Shown in pieces: positions 39,301 through 59,694 of a stretch of 64,000 bases of DNA (position 1 is the stretch's first letter; the number at the start of each line of letters is the position of its first letter). The stretch covers positions 20,535,501-20,599,500 of the forward strand of contig CM072879.1 of assembly GCA_036937835.1 (NCBI GenBank), given 5' to 3'. This DNA is from Pampus argenteus (Eukaryota > Chordata > Actinopteri > Scombriformes > Stromateidae). Position numbers and translations under genes: made by a program. The notes under the pieces were generated by a model, which saw only the letters and a list, made by a program, of their open reading frames with translations, searched no databases and had not been told where the DNA came from.

Positions 39301-42300
39301 GATCAAAACCAAGACTGGATTACATGATCTAATCTGATTTCAGAATCCTTTTCTTTTGAACAACCCATTTTCAAGATGTGAAAATGCCGAAATCTGATCA
39401 GATTACGTCTAAACTACTGGCCAGTATTTCCAAATAATTTCACAAGATTGTATTGGTTGAATTGGATTAAATTTGATGGTTTGATTGGATATTTTAAAGG
39501 TTTGCTCAAATTCAAAAATATGCTCAATTCATGCGCAAAAACCCTCCAATGTGGCTGAATTACAACAATTCTGCAAAGATGAGTGGATCAAAATTCCCCC
39601 ACAGGGCTGTAAAAGACTCATTGTAAGTTATGCTTGATTGCAGTTGTTGCTGTCAGGCCCAGGACTCAAATGCAGAGTTGCTAGTCAGCTGTTTTATTAG
39701 AACCAAAAACCACTCACAAGGAGGAAAAACTCTAAACTAAACTATAAAAGATTATCAAAAATCAAAATCACTCACGAGGAAAAACAACAGGCTGAAAAAC
39801 ATTAACTTACTGCGCTCCAAAGAGGCTGAAAAAACACTACGCTAAGCACTATGAAACAAAAGGGCTAGGCTAAGAATTAACAACAGAAAATCACTCATAC
39901 GAGGAAAAATGAAAAAAAGAACACTTGAGCTATAACGCTGTGGACAAGGAAATAAGGCTTGGGTGATCGCTTCAACAGACAAAACACTTCGGCACGGGAC
40001 AAAGGGAGACGCAGACAATATATACACAGGGTAATGGGAAACAGGTGGAAACAATCAGGACGGGGAAGACAATCAGACTGGTGACACATGAGGAAGGGCA
40101 AGTGACCTGAAACGAGAGGGGAGTTAGATTTCAAAATACAGGAACAGGAAGTAACGAGACAAAAACCCCAAGATAGGACAAACCTCACCGCGGTGTGACA
40201 GTTGCTGCTAAATGTGGCCCAACCAGATATTAGGTTTAGGGACAATCACTTTTTCACACGGCCATGTAGGTTGGATTTTGTTTTCCCTTAATAATAAAAA
40301 CTGCATTTTGTGTTTACTTGTGTTATCTTTGAATAATATTTAAACTAGTTGCATGAAAACTGAAATATTTAAGTGTGACACACATGCAAAAAAACACTTT
40401 TTCACACTACTGCACATACATTAGACACAAGTACACTTACATTTGGATGCAAAACTGTGCTACCACTTGCTTGTTTTGTAAAATGTTTTTTTCTGTTCAG
40501 ATCCAATGTTCTGAAATACAGAAAGTCATTTTGATTCCCGGGTGATCAGATCAAGTGAAACTAATCAAATTAGTTATTGATGAAACAGAAATGTTGAGAT
40601 ATGAGTTTGTCTGTTTTTATCCCTCAGGTCACACAGGTCCACCCACTCTGGACTCTGGAGGTGTGGTTTTTCTTCTTCTGTGGTTTCTTTTTTAACACCT
40701 GCAACATATCTGAATCAGTATCAGTATTGATCAGGTGTGATCATCTTCAGTATTGATTGGTCTAGTTGCTGTTTGTGTTTCAGTGATGAGCTCAGGTGTG
40801 ACAGCAGCTCCTGCTGCAGATCAGAACAGTGGCTCCAGCCTGGACTCACCCGCAGGTACTGGCCTGCCCACATAGGTGTCATGTGACCTGCCCACACAGG
40901 CATCATGTGACCCGCCAATTTTCTTCTCTGTTTTAGGTCCTGCTCCTCACTCTGACATGAGCGTTCAATCAGGAGGGGCGCTCACCTCTCTCAGCTCAAG
41001 ACCAGACCAATCACCATCCAGCTTTGACTCAGGCTCCTCCCACTCCATCGCACAGGGAGGTTGGTGAAGAAAAGACATTTACTTTGAAATTTACAGACTT
41101 TTATTCTGAAATCTACATTAAAAGCTGTGAATAGAGTTTGTGAACCTTCTCACAGTTAGTGCGCCATACTGTGAGTGTTTTCTGTTTTTCTTTCTCAGCC
41201 TCATCATCCTCATCATTGTCATCATACAGTGATGCTCACAGAGAAGAGACAGGTAAACAAACACACCTGTGCAGAATGTGTTAGTCTGTAAAACTGCTAT
41301 TATCATATTTATCTATAATATCAATATTTTATATCATCCTCAAAAATGTTTTCAAACAAAGTGAACTGAACCACAAGCTCTTTTGTTCCATCGTTAAAAC
41401 ACATGAACATGCATGTTCAAACCTCTACAAGTTTAACTTACTTTAAATTGAACATACTTGTTTAAACAATACACATGTTTCTTTTCATTCTTTCCTTTTT
41501 TATTAGGATCCAGGGTCCACCACACATACAGTCATACAAACTCATACACACTACAGTATGGCCACATAAACACCAGTCAAGTATATACAGAAGAAAAATA
41601 AAATTGTCATCCTTTCAAACAAACATTAGGCCAAACACATGATTCAATCAATCAATCACAATTCCTCAAAAATACATAGTACTTGCTAAGTCATAGATTG
41701 CTTTCCTTCTTAATAAAAAAATAGAAATTCCTAATAAATATAATTCCTTGTCTGAATAATTACTACCATATTGGCTCGATTATAAGGCAACCCTGAAATC
41801 ACAGCAGATTTTTTCACTGCAATACTACAGTGGCCACTGGAAAGAATTAGTCTTATTATACACCCATGGTTTTAATGTTCTTTGTTGATGGTTTCCTGTT
41901 AACATGTTTATTTTATATTTTATATTGATATTTTATATATCACACTGTTTCTGGAAAATGAAGTTTTATTTTGTGTTTTCCAGGAAATGGTCGACAGACT
42001 TTGCTAACAGAATCACACAGAGGTAAATGTTTATCAAACAAACAAACAGAACCGAGTTGGCTGATAAAAAGGCTGATATAACAGTTAATATACTGACAGA
42101 AAACAAAGTCAGGTTCCCGAAAGCACCACAAAGTTTTTTTTGTAGTTTTTCTGTTTTTCTCTTTCCATTCTTCTACCAAACACTAGGCAGCAGCCTCCCC
42201 AGGTGCAGACATGTTTCCCTTCAGCTGCCGCAGTTTCAGCTCCTGTGGTCACCCTCTGCTCCATTTTATGTTTTGTCTGATCCCACATTACTATATTCAC

Positions 42301-42948
42301 CCTCATAAGTTGTAATAGTGGAACCACATCTATGTAAAGACATCATATTGTAAAAGTAGTTGGTTTTTGTGTTAGATTTAGCTCTTCTGGATGAATCAAA
42401 GAGAAATTTGGCATCTTAACTTAGCTGTAGCTGTAATGTCCTCTGCCAGCCTTCCTCCAGTCCACAATGTGCAAATATGCTGATGTTTTAAAAGTATTCA
42501 GTAGTATGATATTTTAGTGTCTGCTTTTCCTTCTTGCTGGCATTACACGGTAGATAGGAACACATTGCAAGACATACATTTTACCATCCTTAAAGGCACC
42601 ACACATAAAACAATATAACCATCTGTTCTTCGGTCTATAGTTTGATTTTGATGGTTCTGTTTCTGCAGCAGTGACAGCCCAAGTGGGTTCCTTCAGTGTT
42701 CTTCAGACTCAGAATGTTCCTTCTGATTTAACAGGTAGATTCTCATACATCATTTCTATTATTATTACCTTTATTATTATTATATTGTTATTACTATTAT
42801 CATTATTATTACTACAGTTATTATTATTATTATTATTATATTGTTATTATTACATGGATTGGAAGTGTCACTGGGGCTTTACTGGCACCTTTTGAACTCT
42901 CAGGACTAGATTTTAGCATTGAAGCTGATGCAGTGATGATGTTGATGT

Positions 42949-43001
<53 letters not shown>

Positions 43002-43080
43002 TTGATGATGATGATGATGATGATGATGAGGATGGTGATGATGCTGTTGATGTTGATGATGATGATGATGATAATGGATG

Positions 43081-43115
<35 letters not shown>

Positions 43116-45903
43116 AAAGGTGGTTTGATGATGATGATGAAAAAGGTGGTTTGATGATGATGATGATGATGATGATGGATGAGGATGAAGATGATGATCA
43201 TAATGATGATGATGATGAAAAAGGTGGTTTGATGATGTCAGCAGGTGGAATGATGATGTCAGCAGGTGGAGCAGAATCAGTGACCAGCTTTCACAATGAC
43301 CTCACAGGTGAGAGGATGATGGATCCATTGTCATTGATGATGAAGATAACATGCAGCAGTCTTTCTGGCAGAATCATACGTGACTGTCTGCTCTGTTTCC
43401 AGCATCGGGTCTTGGAATCGGTCATGATGTCACAAGTAAGACTAGTCAAGTCAGCTTTATTGATTCAGCACCAAATGACAACAAAAGTTATCTTGTGACA
43501 CTTTTTATACTGAGAAGTTCTAGACCATACTTGTCATTTAAAGTTTAATTTACAGTTCACTCATGAGCAAGCACTAGGCGGCAAGGAAAAACTCCCCTTT
43601 AAAGGGAAGGAACCTCAAGCAGAACCAGGCTTTAGGTGGGCCATCTGTCTTGACTGGTTGTGTCGAGTTGGAGAGAGGGAGAGACACAGAGATGCACAGC
43701 CGCAACAATAACAACTATAATAATTATTATATAGTATAATTACTGCTAATAAAAGTAATAATGCTAATAACACAACTATGACGTAAGCAATGAATTGTTG
43801 CTTCACCAAAGCAGTCCAGATTCATGATCTATGAGGGTGGGTGGAGGTGATGGAGGGGGCTGGAGGGGGGTGGTCATTGTCATCATGTCACCAGTGTGCT
43901 GAGTCAAGTTAGTAACATGCATTAATGGGACATGTATGTGAACAGATGGAGAAGGAGAGAAGGAGAGTGGAGCTCAGTGCATCATGATAAGTCCCCCGGC
44001 AGATTAGGCCTAGCAGCATAACTAGGCAGAGGCTGAGCCAGCCTTCCCGAGTAGTTTTATTATTAGATAATGTGTTGGGTTGGGGTTAGGTTAGGGCCAT
44101 GGCAGGCCAGCCACGTCTTTATGTGCTTAAGACATGTTTGAAGTTTAATTAACTGATTAGTTTCACTGCCAGATATAATTGGGTATCATCTGCATAACAA
44201 TGAAAATGGATGGAGTGTCTCCTAGTAATTTTACCTAATGGAAGTATATATAAGGTGAACAGAATTGGTGTCTAACTCATTGAAGTTAGTTCAGGAAGGT
44301 TGACTGGAGAAAACCACCTAAATCAGGTGATTCCAAGGTTCCTGTGTTTTTGGTTAAATTGGTGCCAGTTAAAGGCAGAAGATGATGAATTTTGTCTCTA
44401 ATAGTTAGAATTTTATCAGTAAGAAGCTTATGAAGTCATTACTACTGCGATCAGAGGTGTTTACAGAGGGCCTTATGTTTGTCAGACTAAGCGAGATTCT
44501 CCCAGTTTGTTGGAACGCTATATCCTTTCAAGCTTTTGTGATGTTTGCTTTAATTTGTAGGTTTGGGAGTTATACATTGGAGTAAATCATTTTCATTTTA
44601 TCTTCTTTTTTAAAAGGGTAATGGACTGAAGCATCATTTGCAGAAAACCAAAGCCTTGTCAAATTGATGATCTGTTTGACAAGGCAGGAATATAGTTTGC
44701 ATAAGAGTCTGCAGCACTATCAGAGAGACACCTAGTGAATACATGGTGTAAAGGTAAAGGTGTGTAGTCCAGTAATAGGAATTGAAAAGTTATTAAATAA
44801 TGGTCCGATAAATCACCTATCATAATTACTTTATCTGTTTTAAGGACTAAACAGGCGAGGGGGTGGTGCACTATAACAAATATGATTGGCTGTAGAGTCT
44901 TTTTTTTTCAGTTTCAGGTGCCTACTCACATACAGACCTGGTTACCATGGCAACAGACACAACAGGGACAGCCGCATGTAAGCCCCTCCTCCAATATGGC
45001 TGAAACAGCATGATGCTGACAAATCAGAAGTCACAGGTGGTTAATCTTTGTGTGTTTCTGTAGTTTCAGCAGATCCAACAGGACTTACGCTGGACTCTAG
45101 TAAGTTATATTAGTATATTTATTTCCATAAAAGCAAAGTTTAGGCCAATTGCACCAGGGGCGGTTCTTCTACAGTAGAGATGTGTGTTTGTGTGTGTTTT
45201 AACATGTGTGTCTGTTATAGGTCATACAGCTGTGATAGATCACACACAGATGGCTGGTAAGTTTTTCAAATGTTCACAGTTCAAGATAAAAATGGTACAT
45301 CAGAGTCACAAATTTTAGCTGTGGTTTGATTTGAATTTAGTGTTCCGGTTAAATATTCTGGTTGAAGTTTAGTGTTCTGGTTAAAGGTTCTGTTTATTCT
45401 TTAGTGTTCTGGTTGGAGTTCAGTGTTTTGATCAAATGTTCTGGTTGGAGTTCAGTGTTCTGGTTAAAGGTTGTGATTGGAGTTTAGTGTTCTTGTTCAT
45501 GGTTTGAGTTTAAGATGATGATCAGGTGCTGAAAGCTTGTTCTTTCTGTTTCTTGGTTCTGCTTGTTCTCTGCAGGTTCCGCAACTGAACAGTACAACCC
45601 ATCTGGTCAGGGTCCTGAAGGTTCGTACCAACACTCTGATCTTTAATCCTGAATGTATGTTGATGAAGTTCTGTCCTTCTGGTCTCAGTCCATCTCAACT
45701 CAGGACACTGTGATGTCCTGGGTTATTATGTGATGATTAACTGTTCTCTGGAGAACCCTTCTGACTGATGGTTCCTTCAGTTCTTTTGCAGCTGTCTCTC
45801 TTCTACAACCTTAAGTAACCTCAAAGTTCTGAATTTAAACGTAAAGTAAAATTTTATTTCTCCACCAGGTGCAGAAAATGTGGAATTGGAGGATACCTGC
45901 TGA
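29817..45903 (+). CDS. Gene C: 28-exon secreted Ser/Gly/Ala-rich protein, family unknown
   Basis: Coding exons are 29817-29827, 30649-30713, 30813-30872, 31987-32022, 32224-32289, 33076-33123, 33346-33396, 35001-35039, 36600-36641, 36830-36898, 37741-37764, 37999-38049, 38216-38263, 38518-38559, 38925-38981, 40628-40660, 40784-40855, 40937-41059, 41199-41252, 41984-42022, 42669-42734, 43263-43307, 43403-43435, 44912-44977, 45064-45099, 45221-45256, 45576-45620 and 45869-45903. They add to 1392 bp (463 residues) without a frame break. Exon 1 is Met-Leu-Pro-Pro; exon 2 gives the signal peptide NLLIVSMVVFLVTTVSTAPV. A Glu-rich segment (EREEAEVEVEGELSEEEE) and DDDSKSQDKSE follow, then Ser, Gly, Ala and Thr-rich exons. 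Similar exons (GHTGPPTLDSG; SHTAVIDHTQ; endings VDSA, LDSG, LDSPA, FDSG) suggest internal exon duplication. The only late Cys is in the final DTC. Individual exon choices may vary through alternative splicing. Confidence 0.68.
31075..31131 (+). repeat. (TG)n microsatellite, gene C intron
   Basis: Near-pure TG tract with one interruption. A second TG run directly follows the donor of exon 30813-30872 (about 30880-30901). Confidence 0.9.
31435..31730 (+). repeat. degenerate short tandem repeat (GTGTTAAATGCAG-like)
   Basis: Around 16 diverged copies of a unit near GTGTTAAATGCAGCAT, in the intron before exon 31987-32022. Confidence 0.7.
33420..34384 (-). mobile_element. L1-like LINE remnant
   Basis: Minus-strand translation around 34120-34040 gives QLKKAIAGIKRVKSLGRNGI then PTKVYS, matching the start of L1-type reverse transcriptase (pattern L-K-x-I-x-x-x-K-x-x-K-x-x-G-x-D/N-G-I/F-P). 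The rest is decayed. It lies in the gene C intron between 33396 and 35001. Confidence 0.65.
34385..34567 (+). mobile_element. L2/Rex-like LINE 3' tail
   Basis: Begins TCCTGAGGTTTCTTCCACCT and ends with GGGCTATATAAATAAAATTT plus TTTGAT repeats; third copy of the tail seen at 11612 and 27662, joined directly to the L1-like remnant. Confidence 0.85.
35130..36180 (-). mobile_element. decayed LINE with nested Tc1-like fragment
   Basis: The flanks (AGTGTTCTAGCAGGATAATA near 35156; GACTAAGCAAGATTCTACCA near 36055) match L2-type sequence also seen in reverse or parallel copies at 10790 and 44480-44580. The centre, about 35500-35930, read on the minus strand corresponds to the C-terminal half of Tc1-type transposase and ends near GAAAAGTACTGTAT. 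Present in the gene C intron between 35039 and 36600. Confidence 0.6.
36184..36385 (+). repeat. TTCAGGTGAG-type minisatellite followed by (TA)n
   Basis: Ten-base words TTCAGGTGAG, GTCAGATGTG and GATCAGATGC alternate from 36184 to about 36345 and then pass into a pure TA tract (36346-36384). Confidence 0.85.
37370..37660 (+). pseudogene. hAT/ZBED-type transposase fragment
   Basis: Plus-strand reading near 37530-37600 includes FKDALAEVVANDMLPFSC, resembling the ALAxxxAxDMxPFS motif of hAT-family (ZBED-like) transposases. Upstream SVQTLFRKPFGLSGL may belong to it. No flanking hAT ends were identified, and it lies in a gene C intron. Confidence 0.5.
39651..40200. mobile_element. 550-bp non-autonomous hAT-like element
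   Basis: It begins TGTCAGGCCCAGGACTC and ends GGTGTGACA, so TGTCA/TGACA ends are inverted. It is flanked by 8-bp near-identical direct repeats GTTGTTGC (39643-39650) and GTTGCTGC (40201-40208), the hAT target-duplication length. No transposase inside. It is inserted in the gene C intron between 38981 and 40628. Confidence 0.75.
42933..43233 (+). repeat. (GAT)n microsatellite next to a gene C exon
   Basis: Mostly GATGAT repeats with GTTGAT, GAG and GAAAAAGGTGGTTT interruptions; a 33-bp GATGATGAAAAAGGTGGTTT unit is itself repeated three times. Open frames here (poly-Met, poly-Asp) are repeat artefacts. Confidence 0.95.
43438..44600 (-). mobile_element. L2/CR1-like LINE remnant, reverse orientation
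   Basis: It starts with AGTCAAGTCAGCTTTATTGA, the reverse complement of a LINE tail. GGAAAAACTCCCCTTTAAAG and the stretch GATAAGTCCCCCGGCAGATT follow. The latter reappears in the opposite orientation at the far right of the window (63810-64000). Around 44160-44270 a decayed RT-region sequence (ATCATCTGCATAACAATGAA) is seen. Confidence 0.7.
45340..45515 (+). repeat. degenerate minisatellite, gene C intron
   Basis: Repeated words TTAGTGTTCTGGTT, AAAGGTTCTG and GGTTGGAGTTCAGTG with a period of roughly 30-36 bp. Confidence 0.75.
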
Positions 45904-46209
45904 CTTCCACATCAAGCCACAAGTTCGATTCCTGCGCTATCGATTCCAGTGTACCAACCAATCAGCATGGCCCAGGAAATCACACCCCTCCCACTAGTGA
46001 TAGGCCCCACCCACTGAGCGGTGACAGCTGTGACGGTTTTTAATATTTAAAAAGTGGATTTTGTTTATAGACATCGTTTTATTTTGTTGTAGAAAGAGTC
46101 CAAAAGGATCACAAAGGTTTGGCGGTTCTGTGAATTTATGACATCATACAGGATGTGACATCATCTTCATCTACACTGTCAGGATTTGTAAAATGTGGTT
46201 TTAAACTTC

Positions 46210-46215
46210 AATAAA
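46210..46215 (+). terminator. polyadenylation signal of gene C
   Basis: AATAAA lies 307 bp after the gene C stop, the first canonical hexamer in the 3' UTR. Confidence 0.7.
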
Positions 46216-46229
46216 TGTTTTTGTCTACT

Positions 46230-48730
46230 TTGAACATCAAACTGAGAATTTGTCTTCTGTCACTCATCAGTCAATAATATTGATCTGATGACATCACCAT
46301 CATCAAGGTTAATCAGGATATGACAAACACTTTGCTTTTTTTTAATTTTTATTCTCTTTATAATGCTTATATTTGTCTTTAGTTTGGCACTTTTCCTGGA
46401 AAGGCGCTGAGAGCACTCATGCATTTATGCAAAAGAAACCCTGTAAATGTTTTGTTTCTTTACAACTACAGTTGTACAATGGGACGTGTGTCATTGCGAC
46501 ACGATACACATAAAGTACACATAAAATTCTTTAGTGATCAGTTCACTGAAGGTTTAGCTCTTAAAGCGATAGGCCTATCTAAATGTGATGGGTAGAGCTT
46601 TCCCTCCCCCCTCTGCTTTGTTAGCCACACCCCCCAATCAGGGGATTTTCGACAGGTGAGGTTAGACTCCTGCTTTCCACCTTAAATCTAGCACACCTAG
46701 TCAAAGTATGTTTTGTTTCTGTTTCTGTTGAACATATTACTGTTATCTGTTTTTCAAATATATTCAGACAACATGCGACAAGTTGAACAGATGAGAGCCT
46801 TGGACCCAGAAACAACATACTGATTGGCTCATTAATTCAGGTGTAAAAACAGGGTCAAAAATCACTTTCTTGGGTAGGAAATTTTCAGACCATCTCTCAC
46901 TTTGTTAAACCTCTGAATATGTTCCTGCACAAACATTCTTCACACATGCACAAAACATTTCTACAGCTGCAAAACTTTATTACACATTCAAAAACCATTT
47001 TACAAGCTGTGCATGTTTTATTATGGACTGTTGTATTATGTACCGCACTTTAATGTCAAGCCTATATATTTGTACTGAATGTGCCTTTAGTGAAGTGTAT
47101 CATGATGTAGTGCCTAGTGCTCTGCCCGCTCTCAGATTGTGTTAAATCTTTCAGTATACGTCAGTGACTGTAGTGATTATAGTGTGTGTTCTGTGTGGCA
47201 AATTTCTGTGTTATAGTCAGTCCGTATGATTTTATCTCAAGCTTTAACGTTTGGGTGATGTTGGGTTTGAAAATAGGGCAGGGAATGCCAGGGTCGGGTT
47301 TTTTTTGATCCCACTTAGAACAAGTTACATGTATAACTGTGTACACATGTAACACAAAATCTCATTCAGAAAAACTTATTTTAAAAACATTACTATGGTA
47401 CACTACAAGATATAAATTAACTTTTATTATCAGTTTAAAGTTCAATCTTTACTTCGTTAGATGCTAATTATGTCTCAACCAATCAGACTGATCTGACACC
47501 TGGCTGTTCTCCGCTAGCTAGCAAAGCAATGCTGATCGAGCAGATTTGACAGGCCTTTTCAGAGCAATCCAATCAGATTTGTTGATCAAACTCACTTTTA
47601 TACTTCAGTGATCCTGATTGACTGTCATACCTGATGACATTGAGCCGTTTCTCAAGTTTAGGTACACTTATTTGAAAAAGGTCATGAGTTACAGCTTAAA
47701 GCCTCATGTGATCAGACATCCTACAGTGAAGTTTGTCTGCCGCTAATTGGCTTATTTCATGTGGGTCAATCAATTAAAGATAACCGATTTCATAGTCATA
47801 TTGGTTGTCTCCATAGTAGCAGGGTAGTTTCCACTGTAACGTGGATTTTTTTTTAATCAGTATACAAAATTTTATTTTGTATATATATATCGATTTTTTT
47901 TTTTTTTTTTTACAAAAAAGTTGATCTACATGAAAGCTTTCAAAGTTACACATTAAAAATGGCTGCAAACATTTTTAATCAAACTACAGATAAATCCTGA
48001 TAGTAAAATGAGTAAATTGAATGGACAGCACTGAACAGAACATAAGCAGTGCTTGCAAACAATACATTCTTTTAAACTGTCCTGCTGTCCAGTGCCTGTC
48101 CGCAGTTTCAGTCCATTGTAACATCAGTTTGGTACAGGAAACCATATCTGACTGCCTGTTAAGATAGCAAAAAGGCTGTGACAAACCATCAGTTTAGCAG
48201 AAAAACAAACTGTCTTTAACAAAATCATAGGGGGGCCTAAGTGAGAAAATAAAAACTATATCCCTGAATGTGAACAGAACTACAGGTCTGGTATCCTAAA
48301 GAGGGACAGGGGCTCCACTGAACCATCCACACAAAAAACAAACAGTTTAGCTGTACAATGCATTGCAAATATCCTTTAACATAAAAACCACTTAGTCATC
48401 ATGTTCCTCCTCATTGGGAACATGGAACATGCAGAACACACAGAACTCTGATCCAGGTGTGACATCACAGACATGACCCCAGTTTTTGAGAACCTCAGGA
48501 GTGTCAAAAAAAGGATTGAATTAAAGCAAAGAAGCAGAAGCAAACTATAATAAAAGGAGCAGAAGACACAGATATATAAAGAGGTTAATAAAATTGCAAG
48601 CTTTGACCTAATGACTGATCTACAGCTAATCATCTATTGCTGCTGTCGAGCACACTCAGATTGTCCTGTTGCTATGGTTACTGATGAGTCATAAACCCCG
48701 TTCCTGAGTCTCTGCCCCCTCCTGATAATA
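46230..48730. other. space between convergent genes C and hsf1
   Basis: No gene seen. The right part should be the hsf1 3' UTR: TTTATT motifs (reverse complement AATAAA) occur around 47866-47871 and upstream. A TATATA/poly-T stretch lies at 47878-47910. Confidence 0.5.
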
Positions 48731-57880
<9,150 letters not shown>

Positions 57881-58460
57881 CAACAACTCCGTATTAAACA
57901 CACCCTGGGATTATTAACGGCAGCTAATCTGAGCTAACGTGCTATAGCAAACCGTTAGCCTGCTGCTAAACCTCCAAACCAGCAGTGAACTGGACTGGGT
58001 CTGATCTGGAACACGGGCTGCTCAGTCCTGGTCGGGGTCCCGGTCTGTACGGTTCTCCACGGATCTGTGTGGGTCCGCGTGAAACTTTCCCCAGCAGCGG
58101 AAATTTACTACAAACAAAGTGCGTAGCTAGCTCTCCTGTCTGTCGCGTAGTGATGACGCTGTCAAAACGTAAGGATAACGTTTGGTCGCGTTCTGTCGTA
58201 ATCCATTTGAATCGAGATAATTTCTAATTTTAACACGTGTTTATTTTTAATGTTCGTTTTACTGGTGAAGGAATATTTTAATTTATTTATTTTTAGTTTA
58301 TATTTATTGAATATATGTTGTTGTAGAGAGAGATACAACCCTTTAGTTATTTATTTATATAGATTATACAACTATATGTCTTTCTATATATTTATACGTT
58401 TGTTTATTTATTTATTTATGTAGGGTTAGGGTTTACTTGAAAAAGGACTATACAAACGAA
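57881..58460 (-). promoter_or_regulatory. hsf1: probable hsf1 upstream region
   Basis: Sequence upstream of the hsf1 ATG. The proximal part (57881-58200) is CpG-containing, fitting a TATA-less housekeeping-type promoter. The distal part is AT-rich (TATTTATTTA repeats near 58262-58430). The transcription start cannot be placed by eye. Confidence 0.35.
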
Positions 58461-58479
58461 TATTAAAGTCTGAAAACAA

Positions 58480-58810
58480 AAACTGAAACAATGGCAGAAG
58501 AAACTGAATTTGGAGTCCCTGAACTCAGTATTATTGAGATGGATGCTGCGCAACAAAGGAAAACGTCCAAATCACTCACATAGGGGGAAACTTTCACGCT
58601 GTACACTGAAAGAGGGTGCTGTTATTGACAATATAAATTAAAGTACAAATGAATTTCTAAGACTGCTGGATGAATTTAAAAGTTGTCATGAATCTGTTCA
58701 GAAACTGCTGCGTGAGGATGTGAGAATTCATTAAACTTTGAACTGGTATGAGTCAATGGATAAAAACTTAGCCTTAGGAGAGAGCACCTGGCTGGTAATA
58801 GACATGTGAT
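58480..58810 (+). pseudogene. decayed retroelement gag-like fragment
   Basis: Plus-strand reading from ATG 58491 gives MAEETEFGVPELSIIEMDAA, then after a frame change TFTLYTERGAVIDNIN and NEFLRLLDEFKSCHESVQKL with LNWYESMDKN. In-frame stops interrupt it. The pattern resembles the N-terminal gag-like region of BEL/Pao-type retroelements. Assignment is tentative. Confidence 0.4.
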
Positions 58811-58866
58811 TTTATTTATTAACGGGTAAGCTGTGTAAATTAAAAATATATATAATCAGAGATCCA

Positions 58867-58960
58867 TGTAAATGTAAATGTACTTTATTTATACAGCCCT
58901 TTACAGCAGTCCTTTCGGCGTGCCAAAGTGCTTTACAGCAGATAATAAAAAAGGAGAACA
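58867..58960 (-). mobile_element. LINE/SINE 3' tail
   Basis: TGTACTTTATTTATACAGCC then GCCAAAGTGCTTTACAGCAG, relative of the tail at 4917-5200 in the same orientation. Confidence 0.65.
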
Positions 58961-59039
58961 ATAGGTAAAAACATATATTATTATATAAAACAAATATTGA
59001 TCATAGATGTAATCATTAATCTAGCTGCAGGTCTATGTT

Positions 59040-59383
59040 TAACCCCTCCTGCCGCGCGCGCCTCCCCTGAGCAGTTGATCTTTGCTGTGCGTTACGCCGT
59101 CGCGCACACGCCCCTCCTCTCCTCCTCAGCCTATGGAGGATTTATATTTATTTTCTTCTCTTCGTCTCCTCCGCTGCATCCATTACTGCTGTGAAGATCC
59201 GAGAAACGCATCGGGAAAGTGTGACAACTGTAGGCTGAGCAGCGGGGCTGAACCGCCGTGGAGGAGTGGAGGATGAGAGCCGCAGCCGGGACGGAGAGCC
59301 GACCGGCGCTGCAGCCACTGAACCCCGGGGAGGGGGACATGACTGCGGCATAAACAGGCGAGAGGACGCCGCTGCGTCAGTCG
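59040..59383 (+). promoter_or_regulatory. rims2: CpG-rich start region and likely 5' UTR exon of rims2
   Basis: GC-rich stretch with many CpG (GCCGCGCGCGCC near 59050). It ends in a strong donor TCG|GTGAGT at 59384, which would splice to the acceptor CTCCTGCAG before 59682. This fits a non-coding first exon. The transcription start is not resolved. Confidence 0.45.
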
Positions 59384-59694
59384 GTGAGTGAGGGATGGAT
59401 GAAGAGAGGGCTGGAGGGTGAGGTGTGATGAACAGGTGGATGTGTAGAGGAATTGGCGGTGAAGCTGCAGACAGAGCGGCTCTCTGCAGTGTCCGCTCCT
59501 CGAAGCTTCACAGCGGCCGCAAGCCTCCATACAGAGCCGGTGAATCCACCTGAAGCTGGACAAAATAACCTGAACAGCTGCAGCTCTGTGGCCATCAACG
59601 TCGTCATCATCAGTATCATCATCATCATCATCGCAGTCATTACTGACAGGCCTTCAGTCACGTGGTGTGTTTCTCCTGCAGCGGCTCGGTAAGG

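Noticed and set aside
42836..43498. Poly-Met, poly-Asp and poly-Ile open frames
   Set aside because: Direct translation of the (GAT)n array; only the short exon 43263-43307 fits the gene C exon chain.
1..46215. Assignment of the three tandem genes to the SCPP (secretory calcium-binding phosphoprotein) family
   Set aside because: SCPP genes have phase-0 introns and a distinct signal-peptide exon ending; here introns are phase 1 after the signal exon. Composition alone is not enough.
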